Assembly (NCBI GenBank): GCA_963816955.1
Contig: CAWFME010000010.1
Location: 117,638 to 181,637, forward strand
DNA: 64,000 bases
Reading direction: 5' to 3'
Origin: DATFQI01 sp963816955
Lineage (GTDB): Bacteria; Actinomycetota; Thermoleophilia; Solirubrobacterales; Solirubrobacteraceae
Part shown: in pieces, positions 25,803-35,078 of the stretch
Layout of the letters: each line of letters starts with the position of its first letter
How positions within the stretch are numbered: position 1 is the stretch's first letter
The notes under the pieces: generated by a model
Seen by the model: the letters and a program-made list of their open reading frames with translations, nothing else
What the model was told of the DNA's origin: nothing
Database searches by the model: none
Position numbers and translations under genes: made by a program

Positions 25803-27017
25803 GTGCCGCGCCTGTCCGAGAACCTCGAAGTGCTGCGCAACCACGCGTTCCGGCGCCTGCTGGGCTCCGCCGCCGTCTCCTGGTTCGGCGACCGGATGGT
25901 CGTCGTGGGGCTCGCGTTCGCGGTGCTGGAGATCGGCGGCTCCGCGACCGCGATCGGGCTCGTCCTCGCCGTGCGCACCGGCTCGCTGCTGATCAGCCTG
26001 CTGCTCGGCGGCGTCGTGGCCGACCGCGTCGCGCGGCGGGCGGTCATGGTCGGCGCGGACGTCGCGCGGGTCGTCACGCAGGGCGTGCTCGCGGCCCTGG
26101 TCATCGCCGGCGTCGCCGAGGTCTGGAGCATCGCGCTCCTGACCGGGCTGACGGGCATCGCCACGGGCTTCTTCAACCCGGCCTCGACGGGCCTGCTGCC
26201 CGCGATCGTGCCACCGGAGCACCTCCCGCAGGCCAACGGCGTCCGCGGCACGCTGCTGTCGGCCGGAGAGATCGGCGGCCCCGCGCTCGCCGGCGTTCTC
26301 GTGGCCGTCGTCGGCGCCGGCTGGGCGCTCGCGGTCGACGCGGCCACGTTCGGCGCCAGCGCGCTGCTGCTCCTGGGCGTCCGGGTGCCGGGCCGCGTGG
26401 AGCGTGCCGCGACCGGGTTCTGGGAGGACCTCCGGGAGGGATGGGCGACGTTCCGCGGCACCACCTGGGTGTGGACGTTCGTGCTGTGGGCGTCGCTGCT
26501 GAACCTCCTCTGGGGCGCGTGGAACGTGCTCGGGCCCATCGTCGCCACGCGCGAACTCGGCGGCGCCGCGGTCTGGGGCGCGGTCAACGCCGCGCTCGGC
26601 GTCGGCGCGCTGCTCGGTGCGCTGGCCGCGATCCGGGGCATGCCGCGCCGGCCGATCCTCGCCGCGGCGCTGACCGGCTTCGCCGGCGTGCCGGCGTTCA
26701 TCCTCCTCGCCACGGGCGCGCACGCCGTGCCGCTCGCGGTCGCGGCCGCGCTCGGGGGGATCGGGATGATGTTCGGCAACACGGTCTGGGAGTCCGCGCT
26801 GCAGCGCCACGTCCGGCCGGAGGCGCTCTCGCGCGTGAGCGCCTACGACTGGTTCGGCTCGTTCGCGTTCGCGCCGCTCGGCCTGGCGATCTGGGGCCCC
26901 GTGGCGGACGCCGTCGGGATCGGCACCGCGCTCTGGATCGCGGCGGTCGTGACGGCCGCCTCGACGGTCGCGATCCTGGCCGTGCGCGACGTGCGCGCCG
27001 TGCGCCAGGGCGCCTAG
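25803..27017 (+). CDS. MFS transporter (DHA3/enterobactin-exporter type)
   Basis: 404 residues with about twelve hydrophobic helices. The N-terminal FRRLLGSAAVSWFGDRM and GGVVADRVARRAVMVGADVARV loop are the signature of the MFS_3/DHA3 group that includes EntS and macrolide exporters. The start is GTG 25803. The gene ends overlapping the FAD-oxidase stop by 4 bases, in convergent orientation. Substrate unknown; drug or small-molecule efflux is the usual role. Confidence 0.87.
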   Translation: MPRLSENLEVLRNHAFRRLLGSAAVSWFGDRMVVVGLAFAVLEIGGSATAIGLVLAVRTGSLLISLLLGGVVADRVARRAVMVGADVARVVTQGVLAALVIAGVAEVWSIALLTGLTGIATGFFNPASTGLLPAIVPPEHLPQANGVRGTLLSAGEIGGPALAGVLVAVVGAGWALAVDAATFGASALLLLGVRVPGRVERAATGFWEDLREGWATFRGTTWVWTFVLWASLLNLLWGAWNVLGPIVATRELGGAAVWGAVNAALGVGALLGALAAIRGMPRRPILAAALTGFAGVPAFILLATGAHAVPLAVAAALGGIGMMFGNTVWESALQRHVRPEALSRVSAYDWFGSFAFAPLGLAIWGPVADAVGIGTALWIAAVVTAASTVAILAVRDVRAVRQGA

Positions 27018-28631
27018 GCCAGCACGCCGGGGTTCATGATCCCGGCCGGGTCGCAGCGCTCCTTGAGCGCCCGCAGCAGCTCCGCCCCGAGGCGCCCGTG
27101 CTCGGCCTCCAGCCACGGCATGTGGTCGCGGCCGAGAGCGTGGTGGTGCGTGATCGTGGCCCCGGCGGCGGCGATCGCGTCGCCCGCCGCCCGCTTGGCC
27201 CGCTGCCACTGGCCGGCCGGGTCGTCGCGGTCGCGCGCCGCGAGGACCGTGAAGTACAGCGAGGCGCCCGTCGGGTACAGGTGCGAGACGTGGCAGCCGA
27301 CGACGGCGCGGCCGAGCGCGCCCTCCAGCGCGCGGGCCACGCTGTCGCGCAGCGCCTCCAGGCCGCGTCCAGCTGGTCGCGGTCTCGAGCGTCTCGACCA
27401 GCGCGCCGCGGTCGAGCAGGTCGTCGCGCAGGTGGGGTCCGGCGAAGCGGGCGTGCGCCCACGCCTCCCCCGGGCCGCGGCCGGCGGGCAGCAGCCCGGC
27501 GCGGCGCAGCAGCGCGGCGGCCGGGCGGCGGCGCGCGCGGATCTCGGCCTCCTCCGATCCCTCCCAGCCGAGCACGAGCAGGCAGCCGTCGCCGTAGCCG
27601 AGCGCGCGCGTGGCGGCGAGGCCGGCCCGGCGGCCCGGCCCGCCCGGGCCCGCGAGCGCGAGGCTCACGCGCGTCTCGGTCTCGTCCGAGAGGCGCGCGA
27701 CGTCGGGCGCGAGGCCCTCCTGCTCGAGCCGCCGCAGCGCGTCGCAGCCGTCGGCGAAGGAGCGCGCGAACCAGCCCTCGTGGCGGTGCTCGGCCGCGAC
27801 GGCGCGCACGCGCAGCGCGACGCGGGTGATCACGCCGATCGCCCCCTCGGAGCCGACGACGAGCTCGCGCAGCGCGGGCCCGGCCGCGCTGGCGGGCGCG
27901 CCGAGCGTGGCCAGCTCGCCGGCTGGCGTGGCGCAGCGCACGGCGACCACGTTCTCGTCGATGCGGCCGTGGCCGGTCGAGGATTGCCCCGCGGAGCGGG
28001 TGGCGACGCAGCCGCCGACGGTCGCCCATTCGAAGCTCTGCGGCACGTGCGCGAGGCGCAGCCCGCGTTCGCCGAGCGCGCGGTCGGCCTCCGGCAGCCG
28101 CAGCCCCGGGCCGAGCACGGCCGTCAGCGCCCGCGCGTCGACGGACTCGACCGCGACCATGCGCCCGAGGTCGAGCGAGACGACCCCCTCGAACCCCTCG
28201 CGCGGGGCCTCCAGCCCACCGACAACGCTCGTGCCGCCGCCGAACGGGACGACGGCGACGCCGTGCTCGGCGCACACGCGCAGCACCGCGGCGACCTCGT
28301 CGTGGCTCGCGGGCCGCACGACCGCGTCGGGCGCGCCCTCGCAGTCGCCCGCGCGCTGGGCGAGCAGGTCGAGGTAGCTCTTGCCGCGGCAGCGCAGCAC
28401 GCGCGTCTCGCGGTCGTCGAGCACGTGGGCGGCGCCGACGGCCTGCTCCAGCCCGCGCCGCGCCGCGTCGGGCAGCCGCGGGTCGCGCAGGCGCACGCCG
28501 GCCAGCGCGACCGGCTCCTCCACCACGCCGCCGGGCAGCCCGAGCGCCTCGCCCAGGAACGCGTCGGCGTGCTCGGGCAGCAACGGGCCGGCGCCGGGCT
28601 CGCCCCAGCCCCAGAAGACCTGCTCCCTCAC
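27014..28631 (-). CDS. FAD-linked oxidase, alkyldihydroxyacetonephosphate synthase-like (frameshifted)
   Basis: About 538 residues. An FAD-binding PCMH domain (VVRPASHDEVAAVLRVC, VPFGGGTSVVGGL, SFEWATVGGCVATRSAGQSS, GSEGAIGVITRVALRV) is followed by an FAD-oxidase C-terminal domain ending CDPAGIMNPGVL. The wording matches AGPS-like enzymes and bacterial D-lactate/glycolate oxidase relatives; the former exchange an acyl for an alkyl chain in ether-lipid synthesis. The frame changes near 27362, where one extra C explains it. GTG 28631 overlaps the stop of the SRPBCC gene (GTGA), so the two are co-transcribed. Confidence 0.82.
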
Positions 28632-29059
28632 GTCAGCGCCCCGCTGAGCCCGTCGAGCGCCTCGTCGAGGCGGCGGCGCGTGGCCTTGCGCATCATCCAC
28701 ATCCCGAGCCGCGCGGTCCCGCGGCCGCGCTGGGTGACCGTCAGCGTCACGGCGGTCCCGTCGCCGTGCGGCTCCAGCGAGACCTCCGTGCGGTGCTCGC
28801 GCAGCAGCCGCTCGAACGGCGTGTTCTCCAGCGCCTGGGACCACGCCCGGCGCCGCGGCGGCTCGTGCTCCTCGACCCGGTAGTCCGCGCGCACGACCTT
28901 GCCGCGGTCCGAGCGCATCACCGACGTCCAGGCGTCCGCGTCGACCGCCTCGACCCGCTCGGTCAGCGGCCACCAGCGCGGCAGGTGGTGCGGGTCGCCC
29001 ACGACGGTCCAGACGGCGTCGAGCGGGACCGGCACGGTCCGCGACCGCCGAACGGTCAT
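28628..29059 (-). CDS. SRPBCC family protein (polyketide cyclase/dehydrase-like)
   Basis: 143-residue START/Bet v1-like fold. The N-terminal SRTVPVPLDAVWTVVGDPHHLPRWWP is typical of SRPBCC proteins, with a long C-terminal helix (ARLGMWMMRKATRRRLDEALDGL). These bind hydrophobic ligands. It lies between apt and the FAD-oxidase gene and is coupled to the latter by a 4-base overlap, so it may bind that enzyme's lipid substrate (inference). Confidence 0.8.
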   Translation of the reverse strand: MTVRRSRTVPVPLDAVWTVVGDPHHLPRWWPLTERVEAVDADAWTSVMRSDRGKVVRADYRVEEHEPPRRRAWSQALENTPFERLLREHRTEVSLEPHGDGTAVTLTVTQRGRGTARLGMWMMRKATRRRLDEALDGLSGALT

Positions 29060-29070
29060 CGACGGGCCAC

Positions 29071-29607
29071 CTACTCGGCGTCGTAGGAGATCAGCGAGTG
29101 CACGTCGTAGCCCGCCAGCGGCTCGCGGCCGTCGAGGAAGGCGAGCTCGACCAGGAACGCGCAGCCGGCGATCTCCGCGCCGCGGCCCTCGGCGAGCGAC
29201 GCGAGCGCCTTCGCGGTGCCGCCCGTGGCCAGCAGGTCGTCGTGCAGCAGCACGCGGGCGCCGTGCGCGAGCGCGTCGGCGTGCATCTCCAGCGCGTCGA
29301 CGCCGTACTCGAGGATGTACTCCGCCGAGACGGTGTCGTGCGGCAGCTTGCCCGGCTTGCGGGCGGGCACGAAGCCGACGCCCAGCTCGCGCGCGAGCGC
29401 GGCGCCGAGGATGAACCCGCGCGCCTCCGCCGCCAGCACGAGGTCGATCCGGCGCGGCTGCGCCCACTCCGCCAGCAGCTCCACCGCGCGGTTCAGCGCC
29501 GAGGGGTCCAGCAGCAGCGGCGTGATGTCCTTGAACACGATCCCGGGCTTGGGGAAGTCCGGGATGTCGCGGATGTGGTCGCGGAGGTCCGGCTCCCCCG
29601 CGCTCAC
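29071..29607 (-). CDS. apt: Adenine phosphoribosyltransferase
   Basis: 178 residues. It starts DLRDHIRDIPDFPKPGIVFKD, the conserved APRT N-terminus. VLAAEARGFILGAALA and the PRPP-binding VLLHDDLLATGGTAKA follow. It converts adenine plus PRPP to AMP in purine salvage. Here the PRPP loop reads HDDLLATGGT, as usual for the family (VDDLLATGGT) with His in place of Val. Its start overlaps the stop of the ftsR-like gene by 4 bases. Confidence 0.94.
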   Translation of the reverse strand: MSAGEPDLRDHIRDIPDFPKPGIVFKDITPLLLDPSALNRAVELLAEWAQPRRIDLVLAAEARGFILGAALARELGVGFVPARKPGKLPHDTVSAEYILEYGVDALEMHADALAHGARVLLHDDLLATGGTAKALASLAEGRGAEIAGCAFLVELAFLDGREPLAGYDVHSLISYDAE

Positions 29608-30422
29608 TTGGCGATCCGCCTGAGGTCGCGCACGAGCAGCAGGTGCTTGAGGTGCGAGGCGACGGCGGCGAGGTTCTCGAGCGCCTCGACCGCCTCCTTG
29701 CGCCGCTCGGGGTTGCGCGAGCGCAGGGCCGGGGCGAGGATCTGCTGCAGCAGGGCCGCCTCGCGCTCTGCGGAGGTGCGGAACACGCGCAGGTTGCGCC
29801 CGGCCACGCCGTAGCGCGCCAGCTCGGTGACGGCGCGCACGATCTCGCGCTCCGTCTCGTCGTAGTACTTCGGCGAGCCCGCCCCCCCGCGCTGCTCGCC
29901 CTTGACGATCCCGTAGTCCTCGAGCTCGGAGACCAGCCGCGGGTCGGCGCCCGTCTCCTCGACGACGTCCTCGAGCGAGTACAGCGCGCCGCCGGAGCGG
30001 ATCGAGAACGTCAGCCGCCGCAGCGCGGCGCCCGGGCGGGCATCGCCGGTCGCGGCGCCCGGCTGGGTCTGCTGCGGCGCCGCGGGCTCCTCCGTGGAGC
30101 GGCCGGCCGCCAGCTCCTGGCGGATCACCCGCAGCGGCAGGAACTCGTCGCGCTGCAGGCGCAGGATCGTGCGCAGGCGCGAGACGTCCGTGGAGGAGTA
30201 GAGCCGGTAGCCGCCGGGCGTGCGCCGCGGGGTCAGCAGCTTCTGGTCCTCCAGGTAGCGGATCTTGGAGATCGAGATGTCGGGGAACTCCTGCGAGAGC
30301 GCCTTGCAGACGGCCCCGATCGTCAGCGCCTTGCCTGCGCCCTGCGGCGCCGGGTCGGGCCCGACGGGGGCGCCGTCCGCCAGAGGCGGCGCAGGCTGCT
30401 GGGCGCGCATCTCCTCCGACAT
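29604..30422 (-). CDS. ftsR: MerR-family regulator, FtsR-like
   Basis: 272 residues. The MerR-type HTH lies at about 33-95, with the FtsR-specific wording LSQEFPDISISKIRYLEDQ...RTPGGYRLYSS and LRLQRDEFLPLRVIRQEL. A linker and a second helical domain follow (GALYSLEDVVEETGADPRLVSELEDYGIVKG...). In Corynebacterium and Mycobacterium FtsR activates ftsZ and sits beside the FHA protein odhI/garA, as it does here. It therefore probably links division with the neighbouring FHA switch protein. ATG 30422 is used; 5 bases separate it from the FHA gene. Confidence 0.85.
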   Translation of the reverse strand: MSEEMRAQQPAPPLADGAPVGPDPAPQGAGKALTIGAVCKALSQEFPDISISKIRYLEDQKLLTPRRTPGGYRLYSSTDVSRLRTILRLQRDEFLPLRVIRQELAAGRSTEEPAAPQQTQPGAATGDARPGAALRRLTFSIRSGGALYSLEDVVEETGADPRLVSELEDYGIVKGEQRGGAGSPKYYDETEREIVRAVTELARYGVAGRNLRVFRTSAEREAALLQQILAPALRSRNPERRKEAVEALENLAAVASHLKHLLLVRDLRRIAK

Positions 30423-30427
30423 CGGCC

Positions 30428-30901
30428 CTAGCGCGCGAGGTAGGTGAGCTTGTACTTGCCGACCTGCAGCTCGTCCCCGTCCTCGAGGCGGTGCGAGTCG
30501 ATCCGGCGGCGGTTCACGTAGGTCCCGTTCAGCGAGCCCGAGTCGTCCAGGTACCAGCCGCCGCCGCGCCGCACGAGCTGGGCGTGGTCGCGCGAGACCG
30601 TGACGTCGTCGAGGAAGATCTCGGCGTCGGGCGAGCGCCCGATCATCAGCCGCTCGCCGCGCAGCGGGAACGACTGGCCGACGCGGCCGCCGCCGGAGCG
30701 GATGACCAGCGCGCCGCTCTCGGCCGCGACATCGCCGACGTCGACCGGGCGCAGCTCGCCCGTCGCCTCGTCGATGATGTACGTCGCGGTCGTGACGTCG
30801 TCACGCGTCGGCTCGTGGGTGCCCTGGAACGCGCCGCACTTGGGGCAGTAGTTCGCTCCCTCGGAGACGACGAAGCCGCATTCTGGGCAATGACGGGCCA
30901 C
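30428..30901 (-). CDS. FHA-domain protein with zinc ribbon, GarA/OdhI-like
   Basis: 157 residues. A zinc ribbon (CPECGF...YCPKCGAF, residues 5-23) is followed by a Thr-Thr stretch (RDDVTTATYIIDEATGEL) placed like the phosphorylated TT motif of GarA/OdhI. An FHA domain follows (GRSPDAEIFLDDVTVSRDHAQ and SLNGTYVNRRRIDS). In GarA/OdhI, phosphorylation of that Thr by Ser/Thr kinases makes the FHA domain bind itself and release 2-oxoglutarate dehydrogenase and glutamate dehydrogenase. Synteny with ftsR supports orthology. The zinc ribbon is absent from the mycobacterial protein. It is followed closely by ftsR in the same direction. Confidence 0.82.
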   Translation of the reverse strand: MARHCPECGFVVSEGANYCPKCGAFQGTHEPTRDDVTTATYIIDEATGELRPVDVGDVAAESGALVIRSGGGRVGQSFPLRGERLMIGRSPDAEIFLDDVTVSRDHAQLVRRGGGWYLDDSGSLNGTYVNRRRIDSHRLEDGDELQVGKYKLTYLAR

Positions 30902-30916
30902 TCGCCGCCTGACCGG

Positions 30917-31171
30917 CTAGAGCTCTTCGCCGCCGGTCGCTCGGCCGGCGAGGATGTCCGTCAGTCGCTGCACGTCCGCGCCCGAGATGACCTCCTCGCC
31001 GCCCTCGTGCTTCTTGCGCAGGCGGTTGACCAGCTCCGCGCGGAGGATGTCGATCTTGCCGTGCAGGATGCGGCGGCGGTAGGACACCTCCTGCTCCTCG
31101 TCAGTGAGCTGCTGGATGAGGTCCTTGAGCTCCTGGTCGGAGAGCGACCCCAGGTCGGGGAAGGTGTCCAT
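30917..31171 (-). CDS. RsiG-like c-di-GMP-binding anti-sigma candidate (single motif)
   Basis: 84 residues, almost all helical: an acidic N-terminus (LSDQELKDLIQQLTDEE), a long coiled helix, and a short tail. Residues 26-41 fit the RsiG motif E(X)3S(X)2R(X)3Q(X)3D as Glu26, Ser30, Arg33, His37, Asp41, with His instead of Gln at one position. RsiG of Streptomyces holds sigma WhiG only when c-di-GMP is bound; deep-branching relatives with one motif act as homodimers. AGGAGAG precedes the ATG, and a TTGACA lies farther upstream without a good -10. It is next to the garA-ftsR-apt operon and may lead it. Confidence 0.65.
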   Translation of the reverse strand: MDTFPDLGSLSDQELKDLIQQLTDEEQEVSYRRRILHGKIDILRAELVNRLRKKHEGGEEVISGADVQRLTDILAGRATGGEEL

Positions 31172-31217
31172 CGTCGTCGTGTCCTCTCCTGTCGTGATGG
31201 TCGGGACCTTAGCAATG

Positions 31218-31932
31218 TCAAGCTGAGCTTGAGGCTTGCGGCCCGCGCGTCATTCGCACTGCCTCGCGAAGGTACTGCGCAGTCGAACCGATCACCAGCA
31301 CCAGACCCAGATATAGACAGATCTCACCCACCGTGGCCAGGCCGGCCATGCCGAAGAACAGCGCGCTCATCACCGGCCAGACGCCGGCGCGGCCGAGCCA
31401 GTTGACCTTCGCGTCCAGGTGGCGGCGCAGCCCCCAGCGCACGAGCCCGATCATGAACACCTCGCGGGCCACCAGGATCGCGAGCGCCCAGCGCGGCAGC
31501 AGCTCGAAGTACCAGCAGACCGCGACGCCAGAGATCACCAGCAGCCGGTCGACGAGCCGGGTCCAGCAGCGCCCCCAGGCGCGAGTACTGGCCGGTGATC
31601 CGCGCGGCGATCCCGTCGAGGTAGTCGCTCCAGGCGACGACGGCGAAGATGATCACCGCGGTGCGGCTCACGCCGTCGCCGGAGGTGAACGCGAACGCCA
31701 GGAAGACCGGGACCAGCGCGAGCCGGACGAAGCCGATCGCGTTCGGGATCGTCCACGGCTTCAGCGGCTGCCCGGCGAGCGTCTGCGGCGGCGGCGGGCC
31801 CGAGCGGTCCAGGCCCGCGAGGCGCCGGAACGTCAGCCGCGCGCGCTCGGCCGTCTCCTGCGCCTTGGCGACCGCGTCCTGGCCGGCCTCGCGCGCGGTC
31901 CGGCGGCCGCCGCCACGCGCGTCGTCGTTCAC
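31218..31932 (-). CDS. CDP-alcohol phosphatidyltransferase, PgsA-like (frameshifted)
   Basis: About 238 residues. A charged N-terminal extension (about 60 residues) precedes a membrane domain with the signature DYLDGIAARITGQYSRLGALLDP, completed in the other frame as LVDRLL. Together they give the D(X)2DG(X)2AR(X)8G(X)3D(X)3D motif of CDP-diacylglycerol-dependent transferases. The usual product is phosphatidylglycerophosphate or, in actinobacteria, phosphatidylinositol phosphate. One extra base near 31560 breaks the frame inside the motif; a real loss would be lethal, so error is likely. GTG 31932 overlaps the proS stop (GTGA). Confidence 0.82.
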
Positions 31933-33627
31933 GGGAGGTTGCGCCACAGCTCCACCGCCGCGTCCGCGGCGCCCTCGAGCGGGATGGAGCGGGTCTCGCG
32001 GCCCGCGGCGGACCTGCACCTCGACCTCGCCCGAGGCGAGCGTGCGCCGGCCGACGGTCAGGCGCAGCGGGACTCCGAGCAGCTCGGCGTCCGCGAACTT
32101 CTCCCCCGGGCCGGCAGTCCCGGTCGTCGTAGATCGACCTCGAGGCCCGCCTCGCGCAGCTCCTCGTAGAGGCGCTCGGCGAGCTGCGCGCTCCTCGCTG
32201 CCGTCGCTTGCCGAGCCCGACGAGGTGCACGTCGAACGGGGCCATCGAAGCCGGCCAGGAGATGCCCTGCTCGTCCGCGTACTGCTCGACGGCCGCGGCC
32301 GCCAGGCGGGCGGGACCGAGCCCGTAGGAGCCCATCCAGATCGGCTTGGACTGCCCCGACTCGTCGAGGTAGCTCGCGCCGAGCGGCTCCGAGTAGCGCG
32401 TGCCGAGCTTGAAGATGTTGCCGACCTCGATCGCGGGCTCGATCCGGATCGGGCTGCCGTTGACGGTGTCGCCGGCCTCGACCGAGCGCACGTCGCCGCG
32501 CTTGAACGGGAAGTCGCGGCCGGGCTCGACGCCGCGCAGGTGGGCTCCTTCGCGGTTGGCGCCCGTGATGTAGCCCCCGCCCACCCCGGGCTCGACGGCG
32601 TCGTCGAGCAGGATCGGGACGTCGATGCCGACCGGGCCGATGTAGCCGGCGGGGCCGATGCTGTCGGCGAACTCCTCGGCGCTGCGCGGGCCGGAACGCG
32701 GCGCCGAGCGCGTTCTGCAGCTTGATGTCGTTGACGCGGTGGTCGCCGCGGACCATGACCAGCAGCAGCCCGCGGTCCTCGACCATCACGGGATAGGCCT
32801 TCAGCAGCGCGCCCGCCGGCACCTCGAAGCGGCCCGAGACGTCGGCGACGGTGACCAGGCCGGGCGTCTCGACGAGCTCGGGCGCGGCGAGCCCGCCGGC
32901 AGCTCGACCGGCTGCGCGTCGGCGGTGGCCACCTCGACGTTGGCGGCGTAGCCCGGGCGCGAGCGCGACGTCGTTCTCGCCCGCGGGCGACGGCGCCATG
33001 TACTCGTGCGCGCCGTGGCCGCCCATCGCCCCGACGTCGGACTCCACCCGGTACCACTCGATCCCGCAGCGGTCCATCACGCGGTCGTAGGCCTCGCGGT
33101 AGCGCTCGTAGTGCGCGTCCAGGCCCTCGCGTCGCGGTCGAAGGTGTACGCGTCCTTCATGATGAACTCGCGCGTGCGCAGCAGGCCCGCGCGCGGGCGC
33201 GGCTCGTCGCGCTCCTTGATCTGGAAGTGGTAGAGGCTGAACGGGCAGCTGCGCGGTAGGAGCGCACGACCTGGGCGACGTGCGTGGTGACCGCCTCCTC
33301 GTGGGTCATGGCCAGCACCAGCTCCGCGCCCTTGCGGTCCTGGAGCTTGAACAGCTCGGGGATGCCGTAGCGCCCGGAGCGCTGCCACAGCTCGGCGGGC
33401 TGCATCACCGGCATCAGCATCTCCTGGCCGCCGACCGCGTTCATCTCCTCGCGGATGATCTGCACGACGTTCTCGTGCACCCGCCAGCCCGCCGGCAGGA
33501 ACGACCACAGCCCGGCGCCCAGCTGGCGGATCAGGCCCGCGCGGACCATCAGCTTGTGCGAGAGCGCCTCCGCGTCCGCGGGCGCCTGCTTCTCGGTCGG
33601 CAGGAAGTAGGTGGATAGGCGGGTCAT
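31929..33627 (-). CDS. proS: Prolyl-tRNA synthetase, bacterial type (multiply frameshifted)
   Basis: Recognisable from end to end as a bacterial-type ProRS, about 565 residues. Start MTRLSTYFLPTEKQAPADAEA. Motif 1/2 segments RQLGAGLWSFLPAGWRV, ELVLAMTHEEAVTTHVA and FSLYHFQIKERDEPRPRAGL. The insertion/editing region is ELVETPGLVTVADVSGRFEV. The catalytic core is KLGTRYSEPLGASYLDE and MGSYGLGPARL, and the anticodon domain is AQLAERLYEELREAGLEV. At least eight single-base frame changes occur (near 33250, 33133, 32958, 32900, 32697, 32208, 32120 and 31990). This enzyme is essential, so these cannot be real mutations. It charges tRNA-Pro and is coupled to pgsA. Confidence 0.88.
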
Positions 33628-33698
33628 CGAGTGGGGAGAGCCTAGTGGTAGAAGTCTGTTCGAACCCTTTGCACGCCCAGATCACGGGAGGAACCCGC

Positions 33699-34304
33699 AT
33701 GGCCTACGAAGTCCCGCCGCTCCCCTACGACTACGCCGCGCTCGAGCCGCACATCGACGAGGCGACGATGAAGGTCCACCACGACAAGCACCACCAGGCC
33801 TACGTGGACAAGGTCAACGCCGCGCTCGAGGGCACGGACTTCGACGGCAAGCCGATCGAGGAGGTGCTCAAGAACCTCGACGCGCTCCCGTCCGACAAGC
33901 AGAAGGCCGTGCGCAACAACGGCGGCGGCCACTACAACCACTCGCTGTTCTGGGAGTGGATGAGCCCCGACGGCGGCGGCGAGCCCGACGGCGAGCTGGC
34001 CGAGGCGATCAACAGCGCGTTCGGCTCGTTCTCCGACTTCCAGGCCAAGTTCAAGGAGACCGGCGTCAACCAGTTCGGCTCGGGCTGGTCATGGCTGGTC
34101 CACGACGGCTCCGGCCTCGCGGTGGTCGGCACGCCCAACCAGGACAACCCGATCTCCGAGGGCAAGACGCCGCTGCTGGGCGTCGACGTCTGGGAGCACG
34201 CCTACTACCTCTCCTACCAGAACAAGCGCCCGGACTACATCGACGCGTGGTGGAACACCGTCAACTGGGCGAAGGTGGCCGAGGGCTACTCGGCGGTCTC
34301 CTGA
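33699..34304 (+). CDS. sodA: Superoxide dismutase, Fe/Mn family
   Basis: 201 residues beginning MAYEVPPLPYDYAALEPHID. Metal ligands: His in MKVHHDKHHQAY, His in NNGGGHYNHSLFW, and Asp and His in LGVDVWEHAYYL. The Gly-Gly-His and LLGVDVWEHAYY wording suits Mn or cambialistic enzymes, but Fe cannot be excluded from sequence. No signal peptide, so it is cytosolic. ATG 33699 has GGGAGGAA upstream. It is divergent from proS. A methyltransferase gene follows directly. Confidence 0.94.
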   Translation: MAYEVPPLPYDYAALEPHIDEATMKVHHDKHHQAYVDKVNAALEGTDFDGKPIEEVLKNLDALPSDKQKAVRNNGGGHYNHSLFWEWMSPDGGGEPDGELAEAINSAFGSFSDFQAKFKETGVNQFGSGWSWLVHDGSGLAVVGTPNQDNPISEGKTPLLGVDVWEHAYYLSYQNKRPDYIDAWWNTVNWAKVAEGYSAVS

Positions 34305-34306
34305 CG

Positions 34307-35047
34307 CTGGACGACCCGCGCGCGTTCTACGAGGCGGGCTACTCGAAGCCCGACGCGGCCGAGGCGGAGCGCCTCGGCCGCTGGCGCGCGCTGGGGGCGC
34401 GCTCGAAGGCCGCGCACGTGCGCGCGCTGTGCGCGCGCACGAAGCTCCGGCCGCGGACGATCGTGGAGATCGGCTGCGGCGACGGCGCGCTGCTGGCTGC
34501 GCTGCGCGGGCTCGCGCCCGTCTTCGACGGGTTCGAGCTGTCGCCGCCGGCCGCGGAGCTGGCGCGGCGGGCGTTGCCGGACGCACGGCGTATCGAGGCG
34601 TTCGACGGGCTCGAGGTCCCGGCCGAGGACGGCGCATATGACCTCGCGATCCTCTCCCACGTGCTCGAGCACGTCCCGGTGCCGCTGCCGCTGCTCGCCG
34701 AGGCCGCGCGGGTGGCGCACGAGGTCGTCGTCGAGGTGCCGCTGGAGGACAACCGCTCGGCCGCGCGGCCCGGCCAAGCGCGAGGAGGCCGCGTCGGATC
34801 GGCCACCTGCACTTCTTCTCGCGCGCCGACGTGCGTGAGCTGGTGGCCGCCGCCGGGCTCGAGGTGCAGGCGGAGCTCACGGACCCGCTGCCCGTGCGCC
34901 CACCACGCGTTCTTCGCGGGTGGCCTGCGCGCTCGCTCTGCCGCGGCCGCCAAGTGGGCCGTGCGGGCAGCGGCGCACCGTATGGCGCCGCGGACGGCCG
35001 AGACGCTGTTCACGGTGCACTACGCGGTGCTGGCCCGGCGGCCCTGA
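34307..35047 (+). CDS. Class I SAM-dependent methyltransferase (frameshifted)
   Basis: About 245 residues. Motif I is TIVEIGCGDGALLAAL, the acidic residue after beta2 is in GFELSPPAAELA, motif IV is YDLAILSHVLEHVP and motif VI EVVVEVPLEDN. A later block is split: REEAASDR and LHFFSRA, then VRELVAAAGLEVQAELTDPLP in another frame, then HHAFFAGGLRA. Frame changes lie at about 34775 and 34900. The domain order is that of methyltransf_11/23 enzymes; the substrate is unknown. No ATG, GTG or TTG lies in frame near the 5' end; a CTG overlapping or following the sod stop may serve, or another indel hides the start. Confidence 0.7.
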   Translation: MDDPRAFYEAGYSKPDAAEAERLGRWRALGARSKAAHVRALCARTKLRPRTIVEIGCGDGALLAALRGLAPVFDGFELSPPAAELARRALPDARRIEAFDGLEVPAEDGAYDLAILSHVLEHVPVPLPLLAEAARVAHEVVVEVPLEDNRSAARPGQARGGRVGSATCTSSRAPTCVSWWPPPGSRCRRSSRTRCPCAHHAFFAGGLRARSAAAAKWAVRAAAHRMAPRTAETLFTVHYAVLARRP

Positions 35048-35078
35048 GGCCGGCCGGCGCCGTTGACGTTCGCTCGCG

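Noticed and set aside
31172..31232. Strong promoter (TTGACA) for the RsiG-like gene, and the palindrome tcaagct-g-agcttga (31218-31232)
   Set aside because: A TTGACA is present but no convincing -10 at 16-18 bases, and the palindrome overlaps the pgsA stop; too weak to list as a feature.
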